Positions 22,980 through 34,375 are shown, counted from the stretch's first letter. The stretch is 64,000 bases of DNA from Mermis nigrescens (GCA_036768485.1 JAVLUZ010000154.1:46423786-46487785); one strand, 5' to 3'. Notes: generated by a model from the sequence alone, not told the origin. Program-made: numbers and translations.

Positions 22980-23216
22980 ATGGCTTCTCCTGGTAAAACT
23001 CGCTGCATACAATCATTTAATCACAAAGCTTGTTGAATAAATTTATAACCGACACATTAGCATTACAAATGTCTTAAATATAGGCTCGTGTTTTCAGAGG
23101 TAGATGAACGAAGAGCATAAAAATGAGCAACGACAGTTGAATAAAGGCAAATCATTCTGGGTCTTTGCACAAACTTTGAAGTTGGCAATTTTGAACAAAG
23201 ATATCGACGAGGTGTA
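22980..23216 (+). pseudogene. second copy of the Polinton MASPG small gene
   Basis: Begins ATGGCTTCTCCTGG and retains the 'ttctgggtctttgcacaa' block encoding FWVFAQ. It is broken by stops and indels. Homologous to 20113-20454. Confidence 0.5.
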
Positions 23217-23375
23217 AAGTCTATGGTCATGTGGATTTTGTGGATTTTACAAACAAGTTAATCGTGTTTTGTGAATTTTAAGGTACAATTGTGCGTTTTA
23301 GGATCTGAGGCTCCTTGCTCTTAAGGTCCACGTGGTGGGAGCCAGAACGACCATTTGATCGACCAATAAGAGCAT

Positions 23376-24520
23376 ACAAATATTTAAAAAAATTAAATAA
23401 AAGTGTAGAATATAGAGAAAATATAGAAAAAAATGTACTACAGCCCACAAAGTGGGTACACTGGCGCCAAACAACTCTACACGTGAGTCAGATAACTACT
23501 TAACTGCGGAATTCAAAGACATAAAGCATGGTTAGAAAAACAGCCATCGATACTTGGTATGTAAACCATTGAGAAAAATGGCGTTCTCGAAATAAAGTAG
23601 TTAGTGAGTGTATTGACGAGCAATAGCAAGCCGATTTTGTTGATCTTCAATCGTTAGCCAAACATAATGATAGATATAAGTACCTACTGAATGGCATAGA
23701 CATTTTCTCCAAATACGCGTGGTCTGTGCCGTTAAAAAGCAAATATTCTAAAGATGTCATTGAGGTTTTCAAACATATTTTTACACCATTGGAGCGCAAA
23801 GCTTATAAATTGCAGACTAACGCTAGAAAAAATTCGGTAATAGCGAGTTCCAGAAATTTAAGAAATCTGAATCTGTCGACTTTTCCACTACTAAGAGCGA
23901 AATGAAAGCGTCAGTAGTTAAATGATTTAATAGAACGCCAAGAGCACATGGCGGTATTTTGTCGAGTATATCGATATTTTATCAAAAATTATGAAAAATC
24001 ACAATAGCATGTTTCATAGACATTAGGCATGTGTCCAGTAAATGCCACTGTTGCGAGTGAGCCGTGAAATATTAAATAGAGCCTTCCGCATTTCTACTGA
24101 TAAAAGAATATTCAAATTCGAAATGGGCGGTAAAGATAAGATAAGTAAAGTAAGACGCACTTTCGAAAAAGGGTTCCGGGCTCAACTGGACGGAAGAGTA
24201 TTTTATCAATAATGACAGATACACAAGAACCACCCGTGTATGTTTTGGAAGACAAAATGGGCGAAAAACTGGGAGGCATTTTCTACGAATAAGACTTGCA
24301 AAAGATAAATGTTCTGACAGACGACTTGTTCATTATTGAAAAAACTCTAAAAAACGCAGAAAAAGGGGCACAAAAACTCATTATTTGACACAATGGCGAG
24401 TATATCCGCCCAAATTCGATTCTGGGTCATGAGCCTGATAAAGTTATAAATAGGATTTTATTCCACTTAAATGAAAAAAATGGAGACTGGTCATTTTTTA
24501 AAGTATATTTTGCATCGTTT
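23376..24520 (+). pseudogene. Polinton integrase (F54H12.3-like), second copy, degenerate
   Basis: The N-terminal YYSPQSGYTGAKQLY is followed by stops. Then comes the start of the catalytic core, QADFVDLQSLAKHNDRYKY and NGIDIFSKYAWSVPLKS (about 23630-23760). This contains the first core Asp and the second, in GIDIFSKYAW. The C-terminal part includes KDKISKVRRTFEKGF and the region KLGGIFYE ... IIEKTLKNAEKG, resembling the linker and chromodomain of these integrases. Multiple stops and indels and a large loss in the core make it inactive. Integrases of this family carry out element insertion, leaving the 6-bp duplication seen around the outer copy. Confidence 0.7.
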
Positions 24521-24603
24521 GGCGCAATACACCTATTTGTCTAATGATGCGATTGGGTATTATTTTGCCAAAAATGAGCAGTCAATATAGGCAAACATAT
24601 GGC

Positions 24604-24868
24604 TCTTATAGACGCAAAATCTATTCCAGTATCAAAACTGAATTGACCTTTCCATCGGTCCCTCCAACCCAAGTACTTGTGCGCAGCTTTTGGCATGAAA
24701 TTCAGCCAACACATCCAAATACTAATGAGGTTCATGAATTTAATACCAATTCGATCCTCATTACCTTCAGCTGAATAAGAACTACATTTATATGTTACTA
24801 CGAATCAAGAAAGTGACACTTGCAGTGGGAGCAGTAGTACCCGACTATGCACCCATCAATCTTATTGG
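24604..24868 (+). pseudogene. Polinton capsid-type protein, 5' part, cut by the assembly gap
   Basis: TELTFPSVPPTQVLVRSFWH followed by the 'yHPxSxxxxxxxIEF'-like region and RIKKVTLAVGAVVPDYAPIN matches the N-terminal portion of a virion-type protein commonly found in Polintons. An in-frame stop lies near 24775. Sequence is lost in the run of N that starts at 24869 and does not resume on the far side. Description only; the copy is plainly defective. Confidence 0.55.
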
Positions 24869-24968
24869 NNNNNNNNNNNNNNNNNNNNNNNNNNNNNNNN
24901 NNNNNNNNNNNNNNNNNNNNNNNNNNNNNNNNNNNNNNNNNNNNNNNNNNNNNNNNNNNNNNNNNNNN
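24869..24968. other. assembly gap, 100 N
   Basis: Exactly 100 N, the usual placeholder for a gap of unknown size. It falls inside the capsid-type gene, so the true length and content of the Polinton are uncertain. Confidence 0.99.
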
Positions 24969-25084
24969 ACTGCATTTTTCTCGTTTTATTATTCTAATCA
25001 ATTAAAAGCATTTTTGCAGAAAACTTTGTGATTTTCGTCCATTTCAGCCTTAAATTTCACTTCATTTTCCCCAAAAAATTGCCC

Positions 25085-25400
25085 ATTTTTCATTCTGGGG
25101 GGTCTGGCTGAAACATAGGTGCAGTGCATTGCCGATTTGGGGGGATGGGGTCAACCGGTTCAGGGTAGTCAAAAATTGAGCTTTATGGGCAAAATGACCT
25201 CAAAAACTGGTATAAGCGCTGAAATAGCACGTCATTACACTTTCTGGTCAATTTAATGCACTTTGAAGAATTTTTCGAATTTTCATTTTTTGACCTTAAT
25301 TTTGTCTCTTTTTCCCAAAAGATTTTTCATTTTTTAAAGGGGTTTAGAAGACCCCCTTTACAGTCCCCCACACGTGCATGTCTGGTCTGGATACTCAAAC
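25085..25400 (-). repeat. dispersed repeat R2, inverted copy
   Basis: Runs from 'aaacataggtgcagtgca' to 'cacacgtgcatgtctgg'. Contains 'atgacctcaaaaactgg' and 'tctggtcaatttaatgcac', the reverse complement of the R2 interior. Confidence 0.55.
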
Positions 25401-26430
25401 CACTCAATTGCCTGTCTATTAGTGGTAAAAACTCGCTATTTTTTCGTTGATCAATGGTAGCGAGAAATTCAGACAGTTTTTGATACAAGCCAGATTAGCA
25501 GCAAAGGAAGGATATTTCTATGACGCCAGCCAAAGAACTGGAAGTTTATAGAAGAAGCGAGCTGGAAGAAACAGGGCGTCAAGAATGATGCCCTGCCTTC
25601 CTCCCGAACACCATTGCATCCCGAAACAGCAAACAAAAATCGGAAATAAAAATTCGGTGGAGGCCCACAGTGCTAAATCAAAACGTGCAGTTCTTGTAAA
25701 CGCTTTAAATTAGCGAAGTTATTAAAAAAATAAGTAAAAATAAGTTTGTGTGTCAATAATAAATAATGAGGATAAAGTCAATAAAGTATGCATACAAACA
25801 GTCAATTATTTGATTAATTAAACGCAGGACAGCAAAGCCGCTGAAGCTAAGACTCTTTAGTCATAGTTACTATACGTAGGGAGTGTCCTCAGAAAGATAT
25901 TTTTCTCAAAATATGCGACACGATAGCTGCTTTACTTTCCGATGTAGGATGAAAGAAGGACGGAACAACGACTTATCTCAATTTTTACCCAGATCCTTCT
26001 CTTATATAAAACATTATTTTCTTATTTAAACTTCGCTTCTTCCAAAATATTGGAATAGAAATGAATCTTTTATAGTCTTTAACTATTATAATCGTTATAT
26101 GTATAGTCGTTATCCATGCAAAAATGAGATAGTGGATTCAGTCACTAAACCAGTTTAATGTTATTTAAAAAAAGCACAGCGGTCTGTATTTCGATTGAAT
26201 AGGACTGTGCAATTATTCGCTTTATACGTAATTAAATTGTTGGCTTAATGATCAATATAAATTCTTTGCAATATTTTTTACGCCAAGTCTAGGTGTGTTA
26301 TCCGAGTCCAGTTCGCTATATCGCGCTTTTTCCACTTATTTGCTAAAATAAGCTCCATGCGTAAATCACTGGAGTCAATTAGATTCGTATGGAGAGAAAA
26401 GCAAAAACATCAAGACAATCAATCGTATTC
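25401..26430. other. Polinton interior, no gene recognised
   Basis: A short frame near 25485-25550 (LAAKEGYFYDASQRTG) is interrupted and has no family I can name; it may be a Polinton gene remnant. The remainder is AT-rich without visible features. Confidence 0.35.
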
Positions 26431-28875
26431 ATCTTAGGTAGCGCGTTAGCGCGTACCTATAATATGCCCAGGTACCCCCAACATGCACCCCCTACAGCTA
26501 TAACGGGACACTTCTGGAAGGTGCGGTTTTTTTAAAAGAAAGATAATGAAAAAATTCGCTGCCCGTGTTTTTTTTGTTTTTCTTGAAACTCAAAATTGAC
26601 TGTGTAAAGAAGGTGTAAAGTTTTGTGTAACGTTATAACATAGGAACAATTTTTGGGACCTTTTTACTGCGGCATGTGGACAACTGGTATTGACTCGAAG
26701 GATTGAATAGGATAGGATAGTAGAGGATGAATTCTACAGATGACACTTTTTTTGTTTTTGAAATTCGCATTAGTTATCGAACGGCAGACGAGTGCGAAAA
26801 TCTGGAAATTGAAAAAGCACTTTTTGGTCGAGTTTCAACCTGCCTAGGTGCGATACTAACTCCGGTTATGAGGTTTTTAAAATGTTTTCTGACAGAAATG
26901 TAGAGCGGATCAAGGGCTACATTCTGCATATAAGCAAAGATCTTCTATGCTCTGTAATTGAAGTTAGATCCTGGGGTTTAAAGTTTACACTCCAGTGGAT
27001 GGTGTAAAAAAAACGGATTTTAACTAAGATTTCTCTGCCAAATTTTTCCGCTTATAAGTCAGTGTAAATCGAAGACAGCATTAATAAAGTGCCTCACAGG
27101 GGCTAAACATCGCAGCAAACGGCATTTAAAAAAACGCAATATTGAGTTATTTATGGGGGTGTAAAGTTCGAAATCAGAGGTAAAAAATGGGCGAAAAAAC
27201 ACGTTTTTTCCGAATTTTGATTAATAAATCATACCAAATAATTTTTGCAAGAGAAATTTGGCACACAGGAATGTACTACGATTTAAAAGCTACAAATTGT
27301 ACCAAACCGAATTTCTTTAAACTCAATGGGGAGTTCGGTACGGAATTTTAAAGTTTACAGTGTTCTAAATGATGGAAAATACGTTTTTGTTGCCTTTTTT
27401 GTTCGCCACTTTCTCCGTCCAGAAGTCGGGATAAGTCTAATAGAATAAAAATAAAGTGCTTTATATCGTGTGCATGTCAAAGCAAATTGTCTATACATTA
27501 ATATTTAGCGAGTGTAAAGTCAAAAATTTGGAGTTTAAAATGCGTTTCTGTCTTGTTTTTTCTGCCTGCTTCTCCGGTTACGAGTCAGGGACACGTTTAT
27601 CAATTCTAGAAATGGACCAGGAACCAAATTTGATATGCCAGTCTGGCACATATGTTTACACTCTACGGTGTTGTAAAGTAGTTTACACCAATTGTTAGTT
27701 TGCACATAGAACATTATGTAGACTTAATTTTTTCATAAATATTAATCGTAATATCGGAACAATATCAAAATTACGAATCTGACTAAAATCTTCTTTACAC
27801 TAGGTGTTTACATGAAGTTTACACTACATATGTATTTATCTTCGTTTTTGAGCATTCCAGAAACCTAATTTTTTCCTGGAGTCTAGAAGTTTTCAAAGGA
27901 TCAAATGTGAGACGTCACGTAGGCGCGTTTGTTTACATCCAACAGTGATGTAAAGTAGTTTACACTCATTGTTTATATGTCCTCAGACCATTGTAGAGAC
28001 ATAATTTTTTCATGAATGTTGATCATAATATCCGAGTAATTTTTACACTGCATGTTAGCCTTTGTTCTAGAGCATTGCAAAAACCGAAATTTTTTCCTGA
28101 GATATAAAAATTTACAGGGAATGAAATATATACGTCAGTTGGGCGCGCTTGCTTACACTCAGCAGTATTGCAAAGTGGTTTAAACCTAATGTTTATTGTC
28201 TTTAAAACATTATGGAGACTCATTTTTCCATAAATGTTGAAAGAAATATCGGAGCAATATCAAAATTACGAATCCGACTAAAATATTCTTTACGCTATGT
28301 GTTTGTGTAAAGTTTACATTACGTGTTAACCTTAATTCGATAGACTTGCAGAGACTTTGTAACTAAAGTCAAGAAATTTTCAAGGATTCATATGTGAGAC
28401 ATCAATTAAGTGAGTTTGTTTACCCTCAAAAGTAATCTAAAGTGATTTAAAAATTATGTTCAAGTGTCCTTAGATCATTGAAGAGATGTAATTTTGTCTT
28501 AAATGGGTTGCATTAAAGTTAAATCCTTCTTAGCCGTGTTTATAATATGTTTCACAAAATCTTGCACATGGAGAGCTATCGTTTAATTGATGTAAATTGC
28601 CTGCAAAAGTGGTTTAAAATGAACCAGCAATCACACTACTGTGCACAGAAGTCGACAAAGATATGCAGCTTTATTGTAATCATGTACATTAATAAGCCGT
28701 AAACTGTTAGTATTCTCTACACCTAGTAGTTGTGTAAAGTTTGCACTATTGATTTGTTGTTAATATGTAGTCTATACTACAAATTTATTTTACTACCAAA
28801 TCAAAGCGTTAGTGTTCCTTACATTTGATATTTGCGTGAAGTTTTTGAATTTTTGCCGGAAAACTTTGCCTTCTA

Positions 28876-28990
28876 ATTTACCAACATCCCGCCTTTTCCA
28901 TTTTGTTAAAGTTTAAAATCTTTTATAATTCTCTTAATAATTTAATGGTAGGTTTTAACTTTAAGTTTCTCTTGGTTTACAACTCTCGCT
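28876..28990 (+). repeat. Penelope-like 3'-tail sequence inside R1 copy iii
   Basis: 'tttaccaacatcccgcctttt', 'aaaatcttttataattctct' and 'cgcttagcaagctcatttt' match in order the bases that follow the stop codon of the Penelope-like element at 48854-48960. The same block occurs inverted at about 55755-55885 in copy v. Confidence 0.6.
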
Positions 28991-29131
28991 TAGCAAGCTC
29001 ATTTTTCAAAACTTTTTCATAGTGATCAGATTAGTCGCGTTTAGTTTGGAATTGGTGGACGGTCGTTATTTTATTACTCGGCTTAAATAAACCAAGTGAC
29101 TATCTTTTGATTATTTTCTTTATCGCAAATT

Positions 29132-29250
29132 CAAACACCCAATTTTCAATTTGAAAATTGACCCAATTTCCAATTTGAAAATTGATCCAATTTTCAATTT
29201 GAAAATTGATCCATTTTTCAATTTGAAAATTGAAAATTGGGTGTTTTCAA
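29132..29250. repeat. palindromic microsatellite in R1 copy iii
   Basis: Four to five units built on CAATTTTCAATTTGAAAATTG with short spacers, so each unit is itself a palindrome. The block recurs at 55545-55630 in copy v, with one unit fewer. Confidence 0.75.
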
Positions 29251-29551
29251 TTTCAGAAGTCACAACACATTGTGCTTGTGTATTGATTGAGTGAGGATTT
29301 GCAATGTGAATTCGTTGGTTAAATATTTGTGCTTGATTATAAGTGAACTGCACATTAAGAAGAAATAACTTAATGCAGTTTTAATTTGAAAATGGATGGT
29401 GTCAATAAGGTTGTCTTGTTTAAAAATGATAATGCTGATGTTAAGAACAATATTGTTTTCCGCGTTCTTGGACTGTTGTCATTATTGTGGCATGTTACTG
29501 ATTGTGTTTACTGACTGATGTACTGAAATCACGCTAATTAAAAGTAGTGTA

Positions 29552-30309
29552 CTAGCAAAGAAAAATGCTCCGATGGAACAAAAAAGATGAATATACTTGG
29601 AATTGTGGATTATTATGGATGTAAAAGGAGGGGACTAGGAAAATCTACCTAAAGTCGGAAAATCTGCTAAAAATCACACTTTCTCTAAGCAACGCAAAAT
29701 CGATGTATATTCTGCGGCCAACAGATTAAAATAAATATTCAACCATAACAATGATTGAAACAGCAGCACGTTAGCTATGCAGTAGCTATGGGAAATGATA
29801 TTAAGTAAACTAACAGTCTTCCAAGCCAATTGAATGAAATAGCAAACATCGAAGACAATTGAAGACATGGTTGGTTTAAAACAGTAGGAAACGCGTAAGT
29901 TGACTTGAAACAGACTTAATGTAGATACACTAGCATGCCCGAAGCGATTGTGTGCACTAATCAATCGGCTCCTGCTTTGCTTGCTATAATGCTCATAAAA
30001 TAAAACAACTTTAAATACAATACCTCTTAGTTTTCTATCAATCAGGTGCCAGCAATTTAAAAAAGTAACCTTGATAGATTTCGTTTATACACTCTTATCT
30101 GAAACTTCGAACATTATTTAAAAAAGACACTTTTTTAGAGGCCGCAGAATATACATCGATTTTTTGCGTTGCTTAGAGAAAGTGTGATTTTTAGCAGATT
30201 TTCCGACTTTAGGTAGATTTTTCCTAGTCCCCTCCTTTTACATCCTTAATAATCCACAATTCCAAGTATATTCATCTTTTTTGTTCCATCGGAGCATTTT
30301 TCTTTGCTA
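29552..30309. repeat. foldback module of R1 copy iii
   Basis: ~170-bp inverted arms: CTAGCAAAGAAAAATGCTCC ... ATTCTGCGGCC, and the inverse from about 30139 to 30309, closing TTTCTTTGCTA. Nearly identical to 54473-55234. Confidence 0.75.
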
Positions 30310-30473
30310 TACAACAATGCGCAGGTACAGGGCAGGCTCTTTTCAATCAGCTGTGGTCACATGTGTGTACATTTCCTAGTTTGCCGTGCACAAGGTATTT
30401 CGTTTAAGAACATTGTCACATCAATGCAACATGAAAAAATCTATAAATACTGCAATAATTTTAAGTTGTAAAC

Positions 30474-31265
30474 ATGGATATGAAACAATTTTACCTTACT
30501 CTTCCAAGCAATTCACAAGAAACAAATACTGCAGCCACATTTCTTACCACAATCTGCCTCAGACAAATTGTATTGAATGGTGAGTGGGAGGTTGGTTTAG
30601 TAGAAATAATTTATGCAAATACATGGCACAATGTTTCCGAGGAGCAGAATATGATTGCCAATTTTTTTATGATATAAAAAAACAATGTGAGACAAAAATT
30701 GCTTATTCCTCGAGCAAGATATTTAAATATACATGACCTTATTCAAGCTATGAGAAATGGAATAAAAACAATTAGCTCAATAGATAAATTTGATTACATG
30801 CAATATTTTGGCATAAAGCATGATGAAAATAGAAAATTTTGTCATATGACAATAAATTCTTGGAATATATTCAAAGTGTAAAGCTGACAAAGCATTTAAT
30901 GTGCATGCTGGGATTTCTAGAGAGCCAGCTTAGTAATATAGATTATACTGTGAAAAAAGAATTTAGCATAGTTGCGCACTCATTCGCCTGATATGCTAGG
31001 TGGTATGCATAATTTTTACGTGTATTGCGATATAGTTGAACCTCAAATAGTTGGGAATACTTTTGCGCCACTTCTGCAAGTTGTAAATATTGAAGGAAAA
31101 TACATGGATATTGTAAATCACTCGTACATTAGCCCCCATTATATACCTGTACTCAAGAAAGCATTCAATACTGTTGAAGTGAACATTAAAAGCGACCAAG
31201 ATAAACCCGTTCCCTTCGAATTTGGCAAAACTATCGTTGAACTGCATTTCAGATATCGCCTATAA
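30474..31265 (+). pseudogene. Polinton late gene (virion-type protein family), broken
   Basis: ATG at 30474 (MDMKQFYLTLPSNS), then GEWEVGLVEIIYANTWHNV. These match the N-terminus of a protein family regularly found beside integrase and capsid-type genes in metazoan Polintons. The C-terminal part, YVYCDIVEPQIVGNTF ... PVPFEFGKTIVELHFRYR, also matches and ends at 31263-31265. One in-frame TAA (30675-30677) interrupts it, and a short section near 30880-30985 is in another frame. It ends ~260 bp inside the right terminal repeat and is read toward it. A structural role is inferred from the element type and not shown by the sequence. Confidence 0.6.
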
Positions 31266-31293
31266 AAATCACCGTTTATCAAATATCGCAATC

Positions 31294-31608
31294 ATGGATC
31301 AAGGGCAAAAAAATTTACAACCATTTCTTAATGCACCTGCTTCGCCTAGACGATATATCTTCCTCTGCCTTGGGCAGCTACTTTCGGCCCCTGCTCAATG
31401 CCGCGTACAAAGAAAATTTAATGCAATACGACGCAGAGGCTTCAACAACTTTTCTCGCCTCATCAAACAATGTTGCACTCTCCGAGACATACACACTCTA
31501 GCTAATCTGTGGCAAAATTTCAATGACCGAGCAAAGCAATATTTTGCATACTTTCACGAAAGATCAATTGATGAGCACATACTCTGCTACATTGTGCTTA
31601 AAACCTAA
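31294..31608 (+). pseudogene. Polinton right-end small gene, unknown, probably frame-shifted
   Basis: Starts MDQGQKNLQPFLNAP 28 bp after the preceding gene. The reading frame is open to 31608, but a second frame from about 31350 (GSYFRPLLNAAY) looks more like the Ser/Gly-rich small proteins of Polinton right ends. A frameshift is therefore likely. The last ~80 bases lie in the terminal repeat. Confidence 0.35.
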
Positions 31609-32133
31609 ATATTGCCAAGTGTAAAGTAAATTGGTATACTGTAGACTGCGCGCTGAAATTCTGTACATAGGATACCTAACATAATCTGCAAATTTGAGCC
31701 CGATCCGACCGCTGGTTCGTGAAAAATCAATAAAATCAATCAATAATCAAAGTTTCCCGGGAAACCCCCTAGTGCTCCCCTTGTGCTACCTCCCCCTCCC
31801 CTTGTGCCACCTCCCCATAAGCAGGTCTAGGCGCGCCCTACACAACCTCCCCAGGGACCGCTTAGGCTTACGGGCACCATCCCCCAGGGACCCTTAGTCT
31901 TATTCATGGCAAAAAATCAATAATCATAGTTTCCCGGGAAACTCCCTTTTCCTACCCCAGGGACTCCTCGGGCTAAAAGACCGGTCCAGGCACGCCCTAT
32001 ATCCTTCATCACTGCCTATGCTACAGCATTGCACCCCTGGCCCCACCCCAGGGTGCAAGTTTGGCCCCGCCCGCCTATGCTTAAGCACAGGCTATGTTAT
32101 AGCATTGGTGCCAGGGAAGCACGCTATACTACT
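31527..32133. repeat. right terminal inverted repeat of the Polinton
   Basis: Reverse complement of 18251-18831. Inner edge 'ccgagcaaagc', outer end CGCTATACTACT followed by the CATATC duplication. GC-rich between about 31750 and 32110. Confidence 0.85.
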
Positions 32134-32235
32134 CATATCCATTCTTTGTCTCGTCAACTGTTCTGGAGTCAATCCCCTCTCCCCGTAAGTCCTCACCTGA
32201 GCAAAAGACATAGATAGTCAATGCTTGTCGGTTGG

Positions 32236-33328
32236 CAGGGGCGGATTTAAGGGGGGCTAGGGAGATGGGGCCGGCCGCCCCCTTTATTGGTTAAAAAATA
32301 TTTAGCGAGTTAAAGAATGGATACGTAGTTTGCAATGATTTTTGGCCGTCAGTGACCATAATTTCTCAAATTTTTCCGGCGCTGCACGCCGGATGATACC
32401 TATTAATGACATTTATTTACTTTCTTGGCGACCTGAAGCTACGGTTTTTTTGTATTTTGCAAAGATTTTTCCCGATGTACAAAGACTTTTTGGGACCGTC
32501 TTTGTACACGTACAAAGATTTTTGAGAAGACAAGAACTGCAAAAAAAGTCTGAAATTCGAAAAGATTTTCGGCGCTTAGCGCCGGAATGAGTAATTATGT
32601 GTCCTATACATCTTTATAATAGCAGAAATCGCATTTCAAAAGGAAAAATGTCAAATTTTTCGGCGCTTCGCACCGTTTTAAGACGATTCTTAATGATTTT
32701 TGCCCTCATAAAACCAGGAATTAGCCAAAATACACTACCCAATGTCGAACAACTCTGTTTTTACCACACTAAAGTCGCTACAGTACTATATCATAGTAAT
32801 CAAAAATTCATGTGTACAAAATGTACAAAGACTTTAGGGGCCATCTCTGTACACGTACAAACGGACCTTGTACAAAAAAACACTGCCTGGAAGCCATTTT
32901 CTGTTCATGTAGGTTTCAAAACAATTTTAACAGCAGAAACAGCTACTTTTGCATAGTTTTCTTCTATTTTCGATTTAAAATATCAGTGTTTCGCATCAAA
33001 TGCTGAAAATACAGGAAATCAAGCAGTAAATCATGCTTCTAGACGTCTATCCACCTTAATTGCGCAAATTTTCCGGCGCTTCGCGCCATATTTTTTGTTA
33101 AAGTCAAAGAAATTTAATGATTTTTTCGCACCAAATTGCCTAAAATGTTAAAATTTTTAGAAAAAACATTGTGTCAAAAGTGATTTTATGTAAAAGTATA
33201 CAATGTAAAACACCGAAAAAACGCTATTTCGCGCAATAAGGGCAAATTTTTGAAGGTATTTTTGACTGTTCATGAAAAATTGAGATACCGCCCCCCCCCC
33301 CCTTAGGAAAATCCTAGATCCGCCACTG
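32236..33328. mobile_element. R5 hAT-type non-autonomous element, 1093 bp
   Basis: Ends CAGGGGCGGATTTAAGG and CTAGATCCGCCACTG are inverted repeats. A perfect 8-bp duplication TCGGTTGG lies at 32228-32235 and 33329-33336. Inside are 'tcggcgctt.gcgccg' palindromes and repeated 'gtacaaagact' motifs. No transposase frame is seen. The frames of 82-119 codons here come from the repeats. Confidence 0.85.
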
Positions 33329-33419
33329 TCGGTTGGGATGAAAATTTACATAACTACACCAAAAACGTGTTAGTATCTTTTATAAAACACATCATCAAAC
33401 ACGGCAAATCATTCTGGAT

Positions 33420-33604
33420 CATTGGTTGGTGTAGTATAATAATATATTCATTGGCGGGGCAAAACACCTGAGGGGCAAAATGTTTGGGGCGAACCATCCG
33501 AGAGGCGAAACATGAGGGGGTGAAAGTTTAGGGGGCCATATGTATCTGGGGGCGAAACGTTGGGGGCGAAATGTTATGGGCGGATCTTCCGGATGTCGGA
33601 TCAC
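33420..33604. repeat. GGGGCGAAA degenerate repeat
   Basis: G-rich units such as 'ggggcgaaacatgaggggg' and 'gggggcgaaatgtt', the inverse of the repeat at 17365-17500. Confidence 0.6.
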
Positions 33605-34375
33605 ACATTAAGAAATCATTTGTGCAGCTACCTATTTCTGAACTACAAATTTCTTGTATACGGATTAGAAATGAAACAAATTGTTTGAACATTTTGCGTA
33701 GTCATTACTAATCGTTTAGACCACATCGAGAAAACGCTGAAAAATATGATTACTTTAGCCCAGCTATTAAAATTTACTTATAGAGCTATCTCATTCCAAA
33801 ATATATTAGTCCTCAAATTTAGAGAGCCAGCTAGTGCCTGTCATGCAGCCCGAAGACATTATTGCTAGTCAGGAAATTAATATCTATTATCCAGCAAGAG
33901 CGTTTCTTGAATATTTTAGCTTAAAAATAATGATTTGTCTATCCTATTATTGCTTATCCCATTGCTCAAGGCAACTTTCTGTGGTTACTTGTTGAATGCA
34001 AAATTTACGGAGCAAAATTATCCGGAAAATTGTTTAATTTATAAATAATTTTATTTATTAATTAGATACTGTAAAAAGCGAAAATGTGCTGTTCACCCAA
34101 ACATGCAACATCTTTGGTGCACTTGTTGATGCTCTCGGAATAATTAAGATATCACTCCCGTCATGAAAATTCTGTATCGACAAACGAAGGTTACACTTAT
34201 TTATTTTTCGCGAGAATAGCACTGTCCGATTATTCCCTCTGAAAAATTTACGGGCTTCAAGATGTAAATCCATCTGCTCGTTTTACGTACTGCTAAGACT
34301 TATCCATTATCGCCGCAGTCTCTTCATAGAGCATTTATCATTCAAATCATTTAACAAATTTGTCGAATATTTCAG
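33605..34375. other. flank 5' of the orphan TTL exon, no exon 1 found
   Basis: No signal-peptide exon with a DQDG-type end was seen. The last ~100 bases resemble the intron end of the TTL locus at 8293. A 71-codon minus-strand frame (34058-34273) has no recognised motif. Confidence 0.4.

Larger units (their letters stand above)
21247..24868. mobile_element. second, diverged Polinton left half nested in the first
   Basis: Begins AGTAGTAGAATAGCCTGC, a diverged version of the outer element's terminus. TIR-like sequence runs to about 21860 and includes 'taagcctaag' and 'gcgccctggg'. The gene order then repeats: polymerase-like N-terminus (minus), two small genes, integrase, and a capsid-type gene cut by the assembly gap. 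It is more decayed than the outer copy, so it is either an older insertion or the product of recombination between related elements. Confidence 0.7.
26431..30309. mobile_element. R1 composite element, copy iii, 3.88 kb, nearly full
   Basis: From left: hairpin end (ATCTTAGGTAGCGCGTTAGC, 26431-26460); degenerate array with TTTACAC/GTGTAAAG motifs (about 26600-28760); a Penelope-like tail (about 28876-28990); an AATTTTCAATTTGAAAATT palindrome block (29132-29250); the linker (about 29370-29550); and the foldback module (29552-30309). It is the inverted counterpart of copy v at 54473-58338. It lies inside the Polinton, so it inserted after it. No coding capacity is recognised. Confidence 0.7.
18251..32133. 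mobile_element. Polinton/Maverick-type DNA transposon, ~13.9 kb, with terminal inverted repeats and 6-bp duplication
   Basis: The outer ends are identical and inverted, beginning AGTAGTATAGCGTGC. They are flanked by a perfect 6-bp duplication CATATC (18245-18250 and 32134-32139). A 5'-AG end and a 6-bp duplication are hallmarks of Polintons. Terminal repeats are ~581 bp on the left and ~607 bp on the right. Inside, from the left, are: a minus-strand gene resembling the N-terminal part of the Polinton protein-primed DNA polymerase; two small unknown plus-strand genes; and an integrase fragment of the F54H12.3 type. A second, more diverged Polinton left half, an assembly gap and an R1 element follow, and then two decayed late genes on the right. 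All Polinton genes are broken or short and no polymerase catalytic region is present. Confidence 0.85.

Noticed and set aside
32342..32956. Frames of 82-119 codons
   Set aside because: They lie inside the R5 non-autonomous element and follow its repeated 'gtacaaagact' motifs; there is no transposase signature.
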